Origin: DATDMG01 sp036518955
GTDB lineage: Bacteria > Actinomycetota > Actinomycetes > Actinomycetales > Kineosporiaceae
Direction of reading: 5' to 3'
DNA length: 64,000 bases
Assembly: GCA_036518955.1 (NCBI GenBank)
Contig: DATDMG010000561.1
Span: forward strand, 1 to 64,000
A program made the position numbers and the translations under genes. Under the pieces are notes generated by a model. The model was not told where the DNA came from and ran no database searches. It was given only the letters and a program-made list of their open reading frames with translations. This document shows positions 1-8,725 of the stretch, piece after piece. Every line of letters starts with the position of its first letter. The stretch's first letter is position 1.

Positions 1-141
1 ATGGGCGCCGCCTACGCCGCCAACGGGATCATCACCCTCGCCGGCTCCCGGCTCTACACCTCGATGGCCGACACCGACGAGGTGATCGATGACGCGCTGT
101 CCCGGTTCGACCAGGTCTTCACCCAGGTCGAGGGCATCTGA
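1..141 (+). CDS. C-terminus of a probable class III aminotransferase (partial)
   Basis: Only the last 46 codons are present; the frame is open at the window edge and ends in TGA at 139-141, so the gene begins outside. The tail (a Gly/Ala/Asn segment, then LYTSMADTDEVIDDAL and an amphipathic helix) resembles the C-terminal helix of PLP-dependent class III aminotransferases, where a Thr-Asp/Glu-x-(Asp/Glu)-Ile-Asp stretch precedes the last helix. The substrate cannot be judged from this fragment. It converges on the minus-strand membrane protein that follows. Confidence 0.45.
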   Translation: MGAAYAANGIITLAGSRLYTSMADTDEVIDDALSRFDQVFTQVEGI

Positions 142-190
142 GCAGTCCCGCAGCGGTGTCGGGCAGACCGCTGTCGACGGATGCGGGAGC

Positions 191-589
191 TCAGCGTCGG
201 GTGAGCGGCACGATCACGTTGCCGATCACACCGACCGCGCCGAGCAGGTAGAGCAGGGCGATCACCGGGACGACGGGCAGGCCGAGCGGGGCGACGACGA
301 CGCGCAGCAGCACCGGCGACCAGAGTCGCGCCTGCGGCAGGGCGACCGACCCCCGGTGGTAGAAGAAGCCGACCAGACCCATCCCCACGAGCCCGAGACA
401 GATGCCGGACAGGTAGGGCGGCGTGCCGCCACGATCGACCAGCACCATCGCCCCGGCGAGTGCGAAGCCGGCCGCGAACGCCAGCAGGCCAGCCAGCAAT
501 CCGAGGGCCCGGCCCCGCTCGAGCGGGGCCGGGCTGAGATGCGTCGGCCGCGCCGGGCGGGAGGGCTTCGACGGCGATCCGGAGGTCAC
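191..589 (-). CDS. Small integral membrane protein, unknown function
   Basis: 132 residues. A Pro/Arg-rich cytoplasmic-looking N-terminus of about 27 residues is followed by three or four hydrophobic segments (about residues 29-50, 57-77, 88-125), ending in a short basic tail (LTRR). I do not recognise the family. The GTG start overlaps the htpX stop by 4 nt (GTGA), so the two are probably translated from one message. That coupling to a membrane protease suggests, but does not show, a role in membrane-protein quality control. Confidence 0.7.
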   Translation of the reverse strand: MTSGSPSKPSRPARPTHLSPAPLERGRALGLLAGLLAFAAGFALAGAMVLVDRGGTPPYLSGICLGLVGMGLVGFFYHRGSVALPQARLWSPVLLRVVVAPLGLPVVPVIALLYLLGAVGVIGNVIVPLTRR

Positions 590-1455
590 CGGCGATAGCC
601 TGCCATACCCTCCAGCCGGGCGATCCGCTCGTTCATGGGCGGATGGGTGCTGAAGAGCTTGCTGATGTTGTCCGCCCGGAACGGGTTGGCGATCATCATG
701 TGGCTGGCGTTCACCAGTTCGCGCTCCGGCGGCAGCGGCAGCTGCGCCGTCCCGTACTCCAGCTTGCGCAGGGCCGACGCCAGCGCCAGCGGGTCACCGG
801 TGAGCCGCGCGCCGTCCTCGTCGGCGTCGTACTCCCGGGTTCGGCTGATCGCCAGCTGGATGATCATGGCGGCGAACGGCGCCAGCAGCGACATCGCGAT
901 CAGGGCGACCGGATTGGGCCGGTCCTCGTCGTCGCCGCCGAAGGCGCCGAAGAACATCGCGAACTGAGCGACCGAAGTGATCACACCCGCGATCGCGGCG
1001 GCGACGGACGACGTCAGGATGTCGCGGTTGTAGACGTGCATCAGCTCGTGCCCGAGGACGCCGCGCAGCTCGCGCTCGTCGAGCAGCGCCAGGATGCCCT
1101 CGGTACAGCAGACCGCCGCATTGCGCGGGTTGCGCCCGGTCGCGAAGGCGTTCGGGGCCTGGGTCGGCGACACGTAGAGGCGCGGCATGGGCTGCCGGGC
1201 CGCCGTCGACAGTTCGCGGACGATCCGGTACATGGCCGGCTGCTCGGCCTCGCTCACGGGGCGGGCACGCATGGCCCGGATCGCGATCTTGTCGCTGTTC
1301 CAGTACCCGTACGCCGTGGTCCCCAACCCGATGAGTGCGAACAGCCAGATGAAGCGGCCTCCACCGATCAGGCCGCCCATCAGGAGCAGCAGGGCCCAGA
1401 TACCGCCGAAAAGAGCAGCGGTCTTGAGGCCGTTGAAGTGCCGGTGGCCGATCAC
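586..1455 (-). CDS. htpX: Membrane zinc metalloprotease HtpX
   Basis: M48B-family protease that degrades damaged membrane proteins. The 289-residue reading has an N-terminal HRHFNGLKTA stretch, two hydrophobic segments (about 11-50), the zinc site HELMH (His136, Glu137, His140), a second hydrophobic pair (about 148-205) and the third ligand Glu208 in SRTREYD. I chose GTG at 1455 because it gives the usual family length and has AGGAGG at 1468-1473. A longer frame runs upstream to 1569 but adds a Pro/Arg-rich stretch unlike HtpX. It lies downstream of nuoN2 with a TGATCA palindrome between. Confidence 0.95.
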   Translation of the reverse strand: MIGHRHFNGLKTAALFGGIWALLLLMGGLIGGGRFIWLFALIGLGTTAYGYWNSDKIAIRAMRARPVSEAEQPAMYRIVRELSTAARQPMPRLYVSPTQAPNAFATGRNPRNAAVCCTEGILALLDERELRGVLGHELMHVYNRDILTSSVAAAIAGVITSVAQFAMFFGAFGGDDEDRPNPVALIAMSLLAPFAAMIIQLAISRTREYDADEDGARLTGDPLALASALRKLEYGTAQLPLPPERELVNASHMMIANPFRADNISKLFSTHPPMNERIARLEGMAGYRR

Positions 1456-1557
1456 GGGGACCCGATCCCTCCTCTGCGGCCCCGGCGCCGAATGCCCGGG
1501 GCGGTGTCTTGCACCCAGGTCAACGCCGGGTATCCGACAGCCGTTCCCGCCGCACTC

Positions 1558-1589
1558 GTGATCATGCACCCCGCCGTGATCACGGCGGG
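1558..1589. repeat. Intergenic palindrome with GTGATCATGCAC motif
   Basis: GTGATCATGCAC (1558-1569) is directly followed by the perfect 20-bp palindrome CCCGCCGTGATCACGGCGGG (1570-1589). It lies 5 bp past the nuoN2 stop and about 100 bp before htpX. It could terminate the nuo2 message, be a REP-like element, or be an operator for htpX. The same 12-mer recurs at 43394-43405 (one mismatch) and, inverted, at 56725-56736. Confidence 0.75.
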
Positions 1590-1594
1590 CTGGG

Positions 1595-3130
1595 TCAGCG
1601 CAGGAGGGTCGGCACCAGGCCGGCGATCGCTTGCGGCCAGATCGACAGTGCGACGCAGGACGCGGCCGATGCGCCCAGGGCGATCCCCTCGAACGGGCGC
1701 ACCCGCCAGGTGATCGCGCGCCCGCGGGCCGGCGCGAACAACAGCGCCGCCCACCGCAGGTAGTAGTAGATCCCCAGGGCGACGTTCAACGCGGCGACGA
1801 CCGCCAGCGGCCACATCGACGCACTCACCAGGGGCCGCACCGCCACGACCTTCGCCATCAGCCCGACCACGCCCGGCGGCAGGCCCGCGAGGCAGGCCAG
1901 GGCGAAGGCGAGGACGGCGGTCGCGACCGGCTCGCGCCGCACCAGCCCCCGATAGGCGTCGATCGAGTGCTCCTCGGCGGCCGGATGGTGCCGGGCCAGG
2001 ACCACCACCACCGAGAACGCCGCGAGGCTGGCCGCCACGTAGGCGGCCAGGTACCCGACGCTGGCGGCCACGGCCATCCGGACGGCGGACGGCGCACCGT
2101 CCCCGGTGGTGCGCTCCGCGGACGCCAGGGGCAGCAGCACCCAGCCGGCCTGGGCCACCGTCGACCAGGCCAGCAGCCGGACGGCGATCCGCTGGCGCAT
2201 CGCCACCAGGTTCCCGACCGTCACGGTGACCGCCGCGACCAGCCCGACGATCGGAGCCCACGCGTCACCCAGGGCCGGCAGCCCGAGCCCGAGCAGCACG
2301 ATCAGGGCGGTCGCGCCGGCCGTCTTGGAGACGACGGCAAGGAATGCCGCGATGGGCAGCGGGGCCCCGGCATAGGTGTCCGGAGTCCAGAGGTGGAACG
2401 GGACGGCGGACAGCTTGAACCCGACGCCGGCCGCGGCGACCAGGGCACCGGCGACCGCGACCGTCCGCACGTGGGAGGGCAGACCCGGGTCGCTCAGCGT
2501 GGTGGAGATCCGGTCCAGGTGCAGCGAACCGGTGGACAGCAGCAGGAGCGACACCCCGAGGAGCAGCGCGCCGAGCGAGCCGATCGCCGTCAGCAGCAGG
2601 GTGAGAGCCCCCTGCGCCGCGGGCGCGTCCCGACGCAGCGCGACCAGCGCCACGGCCGGCAACGACGCCGTCTCCAGCGCGACGACGAGCGTGATCAGGT
2701 CTCGGGCGCCGGCCAGGACGAGCGCCCCCGAGACGACCGTCAGCAGCATCAGGTGGTGGGACGCCCGGTCCCGCGCGCCGTCGCCGTCCGCCGCGAGCAG
2801 CAGGCACACCGCCGCGGCGGCGACCACCAGTCCCTGCAGGGTGAGGGTCAGCGTCGAGGAGACGTAGGAGCACGAGCGCAGGTCGAGGGCGCCGCCAGGA
2901 ACGCACAGCGTCGCGGTGTCGCGACCGTCCGCCACCAGCCAGAGCACACCCGCTCCCGATGCCATCAGCGCCAGCAAGGCGATCGCGTCGTGACCGCGGC
3001 GCACCGCGGCGCGGGCGGGCGCCACCGCGTCGAGCACCAGGAGCGCGACGATGCCGGCGACCGGCCCGACCACCGGCGCCAGCGCCGTCCAGTCGACGGC
3101 CGGCACCGACGACAGCGCGGTGAGGTTCAC
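1595..3130 (-). CDS. nuoN2: NADH-quinone oxidoreductase subunit N, second copy
   Basis: Antiporter-like proton-pumping subunit of complex I, 511 residues, hydrophobic almost throughout. The key features of the family are present: a membrane Glu in VALETASLP, the Lys in FKLSAVPFHLWTPDTY, and a second Lys in VVSKTAGAT. The GTG start at 3130 has AAGGAGG 5 nt upstream. It is the last gene of the nuoI2-N2 block, 11 nt after nuoM2. Sequence is clearly divergent from the main-operon NuoN at 25.9 kb, so this is a paralogous set rather than a recent duplication. Confidence 0.93.
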   Translation of the reverse strand: MNLTALSSVPAVDWTALAPVVGPVAGIVALLVLDAVAPARAAVRRGHDAIALLALMASGAGVLWLVADGRDTATLCVPGGALDLRSCSYVSSTLTLTLQGLVVAAAAVCLLLAADGDGARDRASHHLMLLTVVSGALVLAGARDLITLVVALETASLPAVALVALRRDAPAAQGALTLLLTAIGSLGALLLGVSLLLLSTGSLHLDRISTTLSDPGLPSHVRTVAVAGALVAAAGVGFKLSAVPFHLWTPDTYAGAPLPIAAFLAVVSKTAGATALIVLLGLGLPALGDAWAPIVGLVAAVTVTVGNLVAMRQRIAVRLLAWSTVAQAGWVLLPLASAERTTGDGAPSAVRMAVAASVGYLAAYVAASLAAFSVVVVLARHHPAAEEHSIDAYRGLVRREPVATAVLAFALACLAGLPPGVVGLMAKVVAVRPLVSASMWPLAVVAALNVALGIYYYLRWAALLFAPARGRAITWRVRPFEGIALGASAASCVALSIWPQAIAGLVPTLLR

Positions 3131-3141
3131 GCGGTCCTCCT

Positions 3142-4722
3142 TCAGACGCCGAGGAGCAGGCGGACGGCGGGGCCGGTCACCCCGAGCAGCAACCACGGCA
3201 GCAGGCCGAGCGCGACCGTGGAGACCACCAGCGGAGCGGCGACGGCGACCTCGTGCGGGGTGGCGTCGCCGATGAACCGCGGGGTCGCCGGGCGCGGGCC
3301 GTGCCACACCGTGCGGAGCACGCGGAGCAGGTAGGCGGCGGCGACCACGGTCCCCACGGCTCCGGCGACGGCGAGCGGACGGGAGAGATTCTCCAGCGCG
3401 GGGGCGTCCCAGACGCCGACGATGGCGAGGAGTTCGCCCCAGAACCCGGCCAGGCCCGGCAGCCCGAGTCCGGCGATCGCCCCGAAAGCCAGCAGCCAGC
3501 CCAGCCGTGGCACCCGGTCGCGCAGCCCGCTGCCGACGGCGGTGAGGTCCGCGCTGTGGTGCCGGTCCTTGATCGCGCCGACGACGAGGAACAGCAGGCC
3601 GGTGATCAAGCCGTGCGCGACGTTCGCGAAGAGCGCCCCCTGCAACCCTTGCGGCGTCAGGGCGGCGATACCGAGCAGCACGAAACCCATGTGCGCGACC
3701 GACGACAGGGCGATGAGCCGCTTCAGGTCGGTCTCCACGAAACAGGCCAGGCCCGCCCACAGCACGCCGGCCACGCCCATCAGCGCGAGCACCGGCGCGA
3801 TCGTCCGGACACCCTCGGGGACCACCGGGACGGCGAGCCGCACGATCCCGTACGTGCCCATCTTCAGCAGCACGCCGGCCAGCAGCACCGACCCGCCGGT
3901 CGGTGCGATCGTGTGCGCCGGCGGCAGCCACGAGTGCAGCGGGAACGCCGGGGCCTTGACCGCGAGGCCGAGCACGATCAGCACCGCCGCGGTGCTCTGC
4001 ACGCCGCCACCCAGGCCCTTGCCGGCGAGCTGGGAGAGGGCGACGACGTCGGTGGTTCCGGTGCGGAGCGCGACCAGCAGGAGTCCGAGCAGCATCACCG
4101 CCGAACCGAGCGCCGTGTAGAGGATGAACCGGTTGGCCGCCTCGCGCCGCGCCTGCTCGCCGCCGGGCCGGCCGCGGGCGGCGGCCTGGTGGTCGTCGCC
4201 CCACCCGGCGATGACGAACCACATCGGGATCAGCACGATCTCGAACGCCAGGAAGAACACGATGACGTCCAACGCGGTGAACGTCAGCAGCGCGCCGCCG
4301 ACGACGGCGAGGTAGCACCCGGCGAGCGCCCGGGGCGGACCGGCCTCCGGTCGCACCCGCACCAGGTGCACCGTGACCAGCACCCCGAGCAGCGCGGTGA
4401 GCAGCACCAGCGGCGCGCTCACGCCGTCCAGCCCGAGGTGGAAACTCACGCCGAGCGCCGGGATCCAGGACCAGGACACCGACAGCCCGACCCCGCCGCC
4501 CCGGTAGGGGGCCGCGGCCAGCGCGCCGAGGGCGGCGAGCCCGAACGTCGCCCCCGCCGCGACCGCGGCGACCCGGACCGCGACGTCGTCCGGGATGCGG
4601 CGGACGACGAGCAGCAGCAGCGCGACCCCGAGCGGGACGGCGACGAGGGCGGGCAGCAGCCAGTGCCCGGCCAGGGTGTCGGCCCAACCGAGGGCCGAGC
4701 CGGTGGACGCGACGGACCTCAT
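3142..4722 (-). CDS. nuoM2: NADH-quinone oxidoreductase subunit M, second copy
   Basis: Proton-pumping antiporter-like subunit, 526 residues with the usual hydrophobic pattern. Conserved ion-path residues are visible: Glu in FLAFEIVLIPMWF, Lys in VKAPAFPLHSWLPPAH, and Lys in LLKMGTYG, so the channel appears functional. The ATG at 4722 overlaps the nuoL2 stop by 4 nt (ATGA), which fixes the start; the open frame further upstream lies within nuoL2. A His/Asp/Gly-rich insertion (GWGDDHQAAARGRPGG) sits in the region after the first Glu motif. Confidence 0.94.
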   Translation of the reverse strand: MRSVASTGSALGWADTLAGHWLLPALVAVPLGVALLLLVVRRIPDDVAVRVAAVAAGATFGLAALGALAAAPYRGGGVGLSVSWSWIPALGVSFHLGLDGVSAPLVLLTALLGVLVTVHLVRVRPEAGPPRALAGCYLAVVGGALLTFTALDVIVFFLAFEIVLIPMWFVIAGWGDDHQAAARGRPGGEQARREAANRFILYTALGSAVMLLGLLLVALRTGTTDVVALSQLAGKGLGGGVQSTAAVLIVLGLAVKAPAFPLHSWLPPAHTIAPTGGSVLLAGVLLKMGTYGIVRLAVPVVPEGVRTIAPVLALMGVAGVLWAGLACFVETDLKRLIALSSVAHMGFVLLGIAALTPQGLQGALFANVAHGLITGLLFLVVGAIKDRHHSADLTAVGSGLRDRVPRLGWLLAFGAIAGLGLPGLAGFWGELLAIVGVWDAPALENLSRPLAVAGAVGTVVAAAYLLRVLRTVWHGPRPATPRFIGDATPHEVAVAAPLVVSTVALGLLPWLLLGVTGPAVRLLLGV

Positions 4723-6659
4723 GACAGCACCACTCCCGCCAGGCCGACCACGATCGCGCCCAGCACGATCCAGGTCACGTATCCGGTGACCAGACCCGTT
4801 TCCGCGCGGCGCAGTACTCGCCCGCTCCACGTCACGAGCCGAACACTGCCCCGCGGGACGGCGTCCACGCCGTCCCGGTCACCGGCGGCGACCGCCCGCG
4901 CCAGCGCCTGATAGGGCCGCACGACGAGGGCATCCTGGACGCCGTCCAGCCGGTACCCGGCGCAGAGGAAGGCCCGGACCGCGGACGGCAGCGCGTCGGC
5001 GACGTCGCGGGCGCCCAGCCCTGGCGCCGTCAGCGCCCAGCCCACGCCGGCGAGGGAGAGCAGGGTGCCGGTGAACGCCGTCCAGAAGGCGACGTGCACG
5101 TGCTGCAACACCTGCGGCGGGTCGAGGAGCACCAGCCCGAAGCCGGCGGTGGGGACCGCGAGCACCCACAGCGGCAGGGTCATCGCCCACGGCAGGGCGT
5201 GCGCGGCCGGGTCGTGGACGTCGGCGGGCTCGCCCTCCTGCGCCTGCGGCGCAGTGCGAGGATCGGCGGCCGCGGCCCCGACGGTGCCGGGACGCGCGGC
5301 CGGAGGCGCCGCCCCGAGCGCCACCAGCGAGTACGCCCGCCCGGCGTAGACGCCGGTCACGAGCGTGGTCAGCAGGCCGGCGGTGAGCACCATCCGGGCG
5401 GGCCAGACGCCGGCCGCGGCGGCGTCCTCGGCGGCGGTCAGCACCGCCTCCTTGGACCAGAAGCCGCTGAACGGCGGGATCCCGGCCAGCGCGGCCAGAC
5501 CCAGGCCGAAGAGCAGCATCAGTGCCGGGTGGGTGCGCCGCATACCACCCATGTCGGCGAAGAGGGTCGAGCCCACCACGTGCGTCACGCAGCCGGCCAC
5601 CAGGAACAGCAGCGCCTTGAACGCGGCATGCGACAGCAGGTGCATGACCCCCGGCCCGGGCTGGCCGATCTGCTGGCCGACCGCTACCCCGGCGAGCATG
5701 AAGGCCACCTGGCTGATCGTGGACCAGGCGAGGAGTCGCTTCAGGTCGTCCTGGGCGAGGGCCGCGAGGGCCGCGCCGAGCATGGTGATCGAGGCGATGA
5801 CCGCGGCGACGGCGAGACCGCCGTCCGAAGCGACGAAGAGGGGCATCAGCCGCGCCACCAGGTACACGCCGGCGGCCACCATCGTCGCGGCGTGGATCAA
5901 CGCGGAAACCGGGGTCGGGCCCTCCATCGCGTCCGGGAGCCAGGTGTGCAGCGGGAACTGCGCCGACTTGCCCGCCACCCCGGCGAGCAGCAGCACCGCC
6001 ACCGCCGTCGTCACGCCGCTGCCCAGGACGTCGAGATGCGCCAGCAGCCAGGAGATGGACGTCGTCCGGACCTGCGTCAGCAGCACGACGACGGCCATCA
6101 GCACGCCGAGGTCGCCGACCCGGGTGACCAGGAAAGCCTTGACCGCGGCCGCTCGCGCCGAGGTGCGCTCGCTGTGATGGCCGACCAGGAGGTACGAGCA
6201 GATGCCCATGATCTCCCAGCCGACGAGCAGCAGGATCAGGTCGTCGGCGTGGACGACGAGCATCATGGCGGCCGTGAAGAGCGACACCGTGGCGGCGTAG
6301 GGCCGGTACCGGGTCGGCGCGTCCGCGGTGCCGGGACCGTGCAGGTAGGCGGTCGAGTAGAGCTGGACGCAGGCGGCGACCAGGGCGACCGCGACGCTCA
6401 CCGAGGCAGAGAGGGTGTCGGCCCGCAGGTCCAGGTCGATGGCTCCCTGGCCGAGGTCGACGTGGCCGAGGAAGCCGATCCGCGCCAGCGAGCCGTGCGC
6501 CAGGACGCCGTACAGCTCCACCACCGCGGCGACCAGCATCGCCAGGCTGCCGAGGACGGCCCACTCCCGGGCGGCGGCGCGGGACCGGGCCAGCAGCAGC
6601 CCCAGCGCGGCCGAGACCGCCGGCAGGACGACGGTGAGGATGGCAGCGGCGGCGGTCAC
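4719..6659 (-). CDS. nuoL2: NADH-quinone oxidoreductase subunit L, second copy
   Basis: Distal proton-pumping subunit of complex I, 646 residues. Motifs include Glu in LVGWEIMGICSYLLVGHH, Lys in AGKSAQFPLHTWLPDAMEG and His in VSALIHAATMVAAGVYL, all needed for proton transfer in NuoL. GTG start at 6659 overlaps the nuoK2 stop (GTGA) and has AGGAAGG about 9 nt upstream. An Ala/Pro/Glu-rich loop (about residues 450-480) separates the antiporter core from the C-terminal helices. Confidence 0.95.
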   Translation of the reverse strand: MTAAAAILTVVLPAVSAALGLLLARSRAAAREWAVLGSLAMLVAAVVELYGVLAHGSLARIGFLGHVDLGQGAIDLDLRADTLSASVSVAVALVAACVQLYSTAYLHGPGTADAPTRYRPYAATVSLFTAAMMLVVHADDLILLLVGWEIMGICSYLLVGHHSERTSARAAAVKAFLVTRVGDLGVLMAVVVLLTQVRTTSISWLLAHLDVLGSGVTTAVAVLLLAGVAGKSAQFPLHTWLPDAMEGPTPVSALIHAATMVAAGVYLVARLMPLFVASDGGLAVAAVIASITMLGAALAALAQDDLKRLLAWSTISQVAFMLAGVAVGQQIGQPGPGVMHLLSHAAFKALLFLVAGCVTHVVGSTLFADMGGMRRTHPALMLLFGLGLAALAGIPPFSGFWSKEAVLTAAEDAAAAGVWPARMVLTAGLLTTLVTGVYAGRAYSLVALGAAPPAARPGTVGAAAADPRTAPQAQEGEPADVHDPAAHALPWAMTLPLWVLAVPTAGFGLVLLDPPQVLQHVHVAFWTAFTGTLLSLAGVGWALTAPGLGARDVADALPSAVRAFLCAGYRLDGVQDALVVRPYQALARAVAAGDRDGVDAVPRGSVRLVTWSGRVLRRAETGLVTGYVTWIVLGAIVVGLAGVVLS

Positions 6660-7144
6660 TGTGACGCACCTTCCTGTTCGCGCGCGGCCACCTCGACGAC
6701 GGACGGCAGCGCGCCGGTGGATCCCGGCCCGGGCGAGGTGGCCCGGGCGGTGAGCTCACCGTCGTCCGGGTTCTCCTGGTAGGTGGGCGATGCCTCGCCG
6801 AGCTCGCGGAGCTGGGTCAGGTCGACGCTGCTGCGGCGCCGGTAGACCAGCAGGACGACGGCCAGCGCGAGCCCGATCTCGGCGGCGGCGATGGTGATGA
6901 CGACGATCGCGAGCACCTGACCGGGCATCAGCGGGTCGGCCGCCGGCCGCGTACCGCCCGCGGCGAGCCCGGCCAGGCCGCCGGCCGGCAGCGCGGAGGC
7001 CGTCACCAGCAGCACGTTGACCGCGTTGAGGAGCAGTTCCGCACCGATCAGCACGAGGACGGCGTTGCGACGGGCCAGCAGCCCGTACACCCCGGCCCCG
7101 GCCAGGGCCGCGGCCAGCACGACAGGTCCGGCGAGATGGATCAC
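6656..7144 (-). CDS. nuoK2: NADH-quinone oxidoreductase subunit K, second copy, with C-terminal tail
   Basis: Small membrane subunit, here 162 residues against about 100 for the family. Three membrane segments carry the conserved Glu of VLIGAELLLNAVN and the second Glu in AAAEIGLALAVVLLVYR. Beyond residue about 105 there is a hydrophilic tail rich in Glu, Pro and Ser that NuoK normally lacks. I chose GTG at 7144 because GGGAGG lies at 7151-7156 and the codon overlaps the stop of a preceding 26-codon ORF (GTGA). An in-frame GTG at 7159 is an alternative. Confidence 0.92.
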   Translation of the reverse strand: MIHLAGPVVLAAALAGAGVYGLLARRNAVLVLIGAELLLNAVNVLLVTASALPAGGLAGLAAGGTRPAADPLMPGQVLAIVVITIAAAEIGLALAVVLLVYRRRSSVDLTQLRELGEASPTYQENPDDGELTARATSPGPGSTGALPSVVEVAAREQEGASQ

Positions 7145-7221
7145 GAGGCCGCCTCCCACAGGTCGGCATGATCAAGGTGGGGCCCGAGCGCCGCGACCGC
7201 CGCCCCGTACGCCGCCGTCAC
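7141..7221 (-). CDS. 26-residue mini-ORF coupled between nuoJ2 and nuoK2
   Basis: The spacer between nuoJ2 and nuoK2 is one open frame: GTG at 7221 overlaps the nuoJ2 TGA (GTGA), and its own TGA overlaps the nuoK2 GTG (GTGA). The peptide starts (M/V)TAAYGAAVAALG and ends HADLWEAAS: Ala-rich, then acidic and His-containing, possibly one amphipathic helix. Most third positions are G or C, as in real genes nearby. It could be a tiny accessory peptide or a translational bridge that carries ribosomes from nuoJ2 to nuoK2. No family recognised. Confidence 0.4.
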   Translation of the reverse strand: MTAAYGAAVAALGPHLDHADLWEAAS

Positions 7222-7814
7222 CGCAGGCCCTTGGCGCGGCCCCGGGTGGCGACCGGGGAACCGTTCGACGCCGCGCGCGGCACGGCGGCGGGCCGCGGCA
7301 CGGACCGGCTCCGGGACGGGCCCTTGGAGATGACCAGCGCACCGACGAGCGCGGCCAGCAGCAGCAGCGAGAGCAGCTCGAAGGGCAACGCCCAGCCGGC
7401 GAACAGGGCCTGGCCGATGGGCTTCGCGCGGCCCTGCGCCGGGTCGGGGTCGACGGTCGCGTCGCCGACCGCGACGAGCAGGACGCCACCGAGCAACCCC
7501 GCCCCGGACAGCGCCGCCACGCTCGCGGCCAGCCGCTGCCCGCGTGGCGCGTACAGGTCGTTCCGCAGCCCGATCGGAGCGCGGGTCAGCATCAGGGCGA
7601 ACAGCACCAGGACGACGACCGCGCCGACGTACACCAGCAGTTGCACCAATGCGACGATCTCCGCGCCGAGGGTCAGGTAGACGCCGGCCAGCGCACCGAG
7701 CGTGACCACGAGCCAGAGGGCGGCATGGACGACGTGCCGGCTGGTGACGGCGAGCACAGCGGCAGCCCCGGCGAGGAGCCCGAAGGCGGTGAAGACGAGC
7801 TCGACCCCGGTCAC
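7218..7814 (-). CDS. nuoJ2: NADH-quinone oxidoreductase subunit J, second copy
   Basis: 198-residue membrane subunit of complex I. The N-terminal half has the NuoJ signature: alternating hydrophobic segments with SRHVVHAALWLVV and then VQLLVYVGAVVVLVLFALML, the flexible third helix of the family. A basic, Pro/Arg-rich tail follows the fifth hydrophobic segment (about residues 150-175). The GTG start at 7814 overlaps the nuoI2 stop by 4 nt. Its own stop overlaps the start of the 26-codon mini-ORF. Confidence 0.93.
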   Translation of the reverse strand: MTGVELVFTAFGLLAGAAAVLAVTSRHVVHAALWLVVTLGALAGVYLTLGAEIVALVQLLVYVGAVVVLVLFALMLTRAPIGLRNDLYAPRGQRLAASVAALSGAGLLGGVLLVAVGDATVDPDPAQGRAKPIGQALFAGWALPFELLSLLLLAALVGALVISKGPSRSRSVPRPAAVPRAASNGSPVATRGRAKGLR

Positions 7815-8602
7815 TGCGCCGGCTCCCCGGCGGTGTCGTCCCCGGGCGCCGGAGGGGGCGTGGCGGCCTTCTTCGCGGGACGGGCCGGACGCCCTGCTGC
7901 CGCACCAGCCGCCGGACGCTCCCCTGCCGCCGCCCGGGGACGTCGCTCGGCCGGGGCGCCGTCGGGACGGGAGGCCGCGGCGAGCGCCTTGGCGGCCGCC
8001 TTCTCGGCGGCGGCGATCTCCTTGGCTTCGGGCGCCCCCGCGTCCAGCGGCGGCGGTGCGGGGACGGTGGCGGCCCAGGTCCGCAGCCGCTCCCGCTCGT
8101 GCAGCAGGTCGCGCAGGTCGAGCTCGGCGTATTCGAACGACGGCGACCAGAACAGCGCGTCGAACGGGCACACCTCGATGCAGATCCCGCAGTACATGCA
8201 GAGGGAGAAATCGATGGCGAAGCGGTCGAGGACGTTCCGCTGCCGGTCCCGGCCACCCGGTGTCGTCGCCGGGATCGTCTCCTTGTGCGAGTCGATGTAG
8301 ATGCACCAGTCCGGGCATTCGCGTGCGCAGAGCATGCAGACGGTGCAGTTCTCCTCGACGAGCGCGATCACGCCGCGGCTTCGCGGCGGCAGTGCCGGAC
8401 GGACGTCGGGGTACTCGGCGGTGTGCGTCGGCCGCATCAGCACGCGGGCCGTCGTCACCATTCCCTTCACGAGTCCGAGGCCGAAGCCGCGCCGAGCGCC
8501 GTCGGCGGCCGGCGGCTCGGGCCGCCCGGCAGGAGTCGCGGGCGCAGACGGCTGCGGCCGGGCGGCGACGCTCTCCGCTGGGGGTTGCTCCACGTACTGC
8601 AT
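7811..8602 (-). CDS. nuoI2: NADH-quinone oxidoreductase subunit I, second copy
   Basis: Ferredoxin-like subunit that carries two [4Fe-4S] clusters between the electron-input arm and NuoB. Both motifs are complete: CTVCMLCARECP and CMYCGICIEVCP. About 45 N-terminal and 90 C-terminal residues are Ala/Pro-rich additions to the core, giving 263 residues. ATG at 8602 is my choice; an in-frame TTG lies at 8617 and neither has a strong Shine-Dalgarno. The S9 peptidase stops about 120 nt upstream on the same strand, so the block may be co-transcribed with it. Confidence 0.93.
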   Translation of the reverse strand: MQYVEQPPAESVAARPQPSAPATPAGRPEPPAADGARRGFGLGLVKGMVTTARVLMRPTHTAEYPDVRPALPPRSRGVIALVEENCTVCMLCARECPDWCIYIDSHKETIPATTPGGRDRQRNVLDRFAIDFSLCMYCGICIEVCPFDALFWSPSFEYAELDLRDLLHERERLRTWAATVPAPPPLDAGAPEAKEIAAAEKAAAKALAAASRPDGAPAERRPRAAAGERPAAGAAAGRPARPAKKAATPPPAPGDDTAGEPAQ

Positions 8603-8725
8603 CCTGCCGTGCCCCAACCCTCGGGTGCCAATACCGGCGGGCGATTGACGCGCGCGAAGCGGCCCGGAACCACACCAGCAGCAGGAATGTGCGGGCGTGG
8701 CTGGGTCGTCGGTCCCGGAACCGGG

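Noticed and set aside
1456..1569. N-terminal extension of HtpX back to 1569
   Set aside because: It would add about 38 residues rich in His, Gly and Pro through the TGATCA repeat; the GTG at 1455 has an AGGAGG and gives the family length.
1595..4687. A 1030-codon minus-strand frame running through nuoM2 into nuoN2
   Set aside because: Only its last half is NuoN. The first half is an out-of-frame Arg/Gly-rich reading of nuoM2. NuoN2 starts at GTG 3130 with its own ribosome site.
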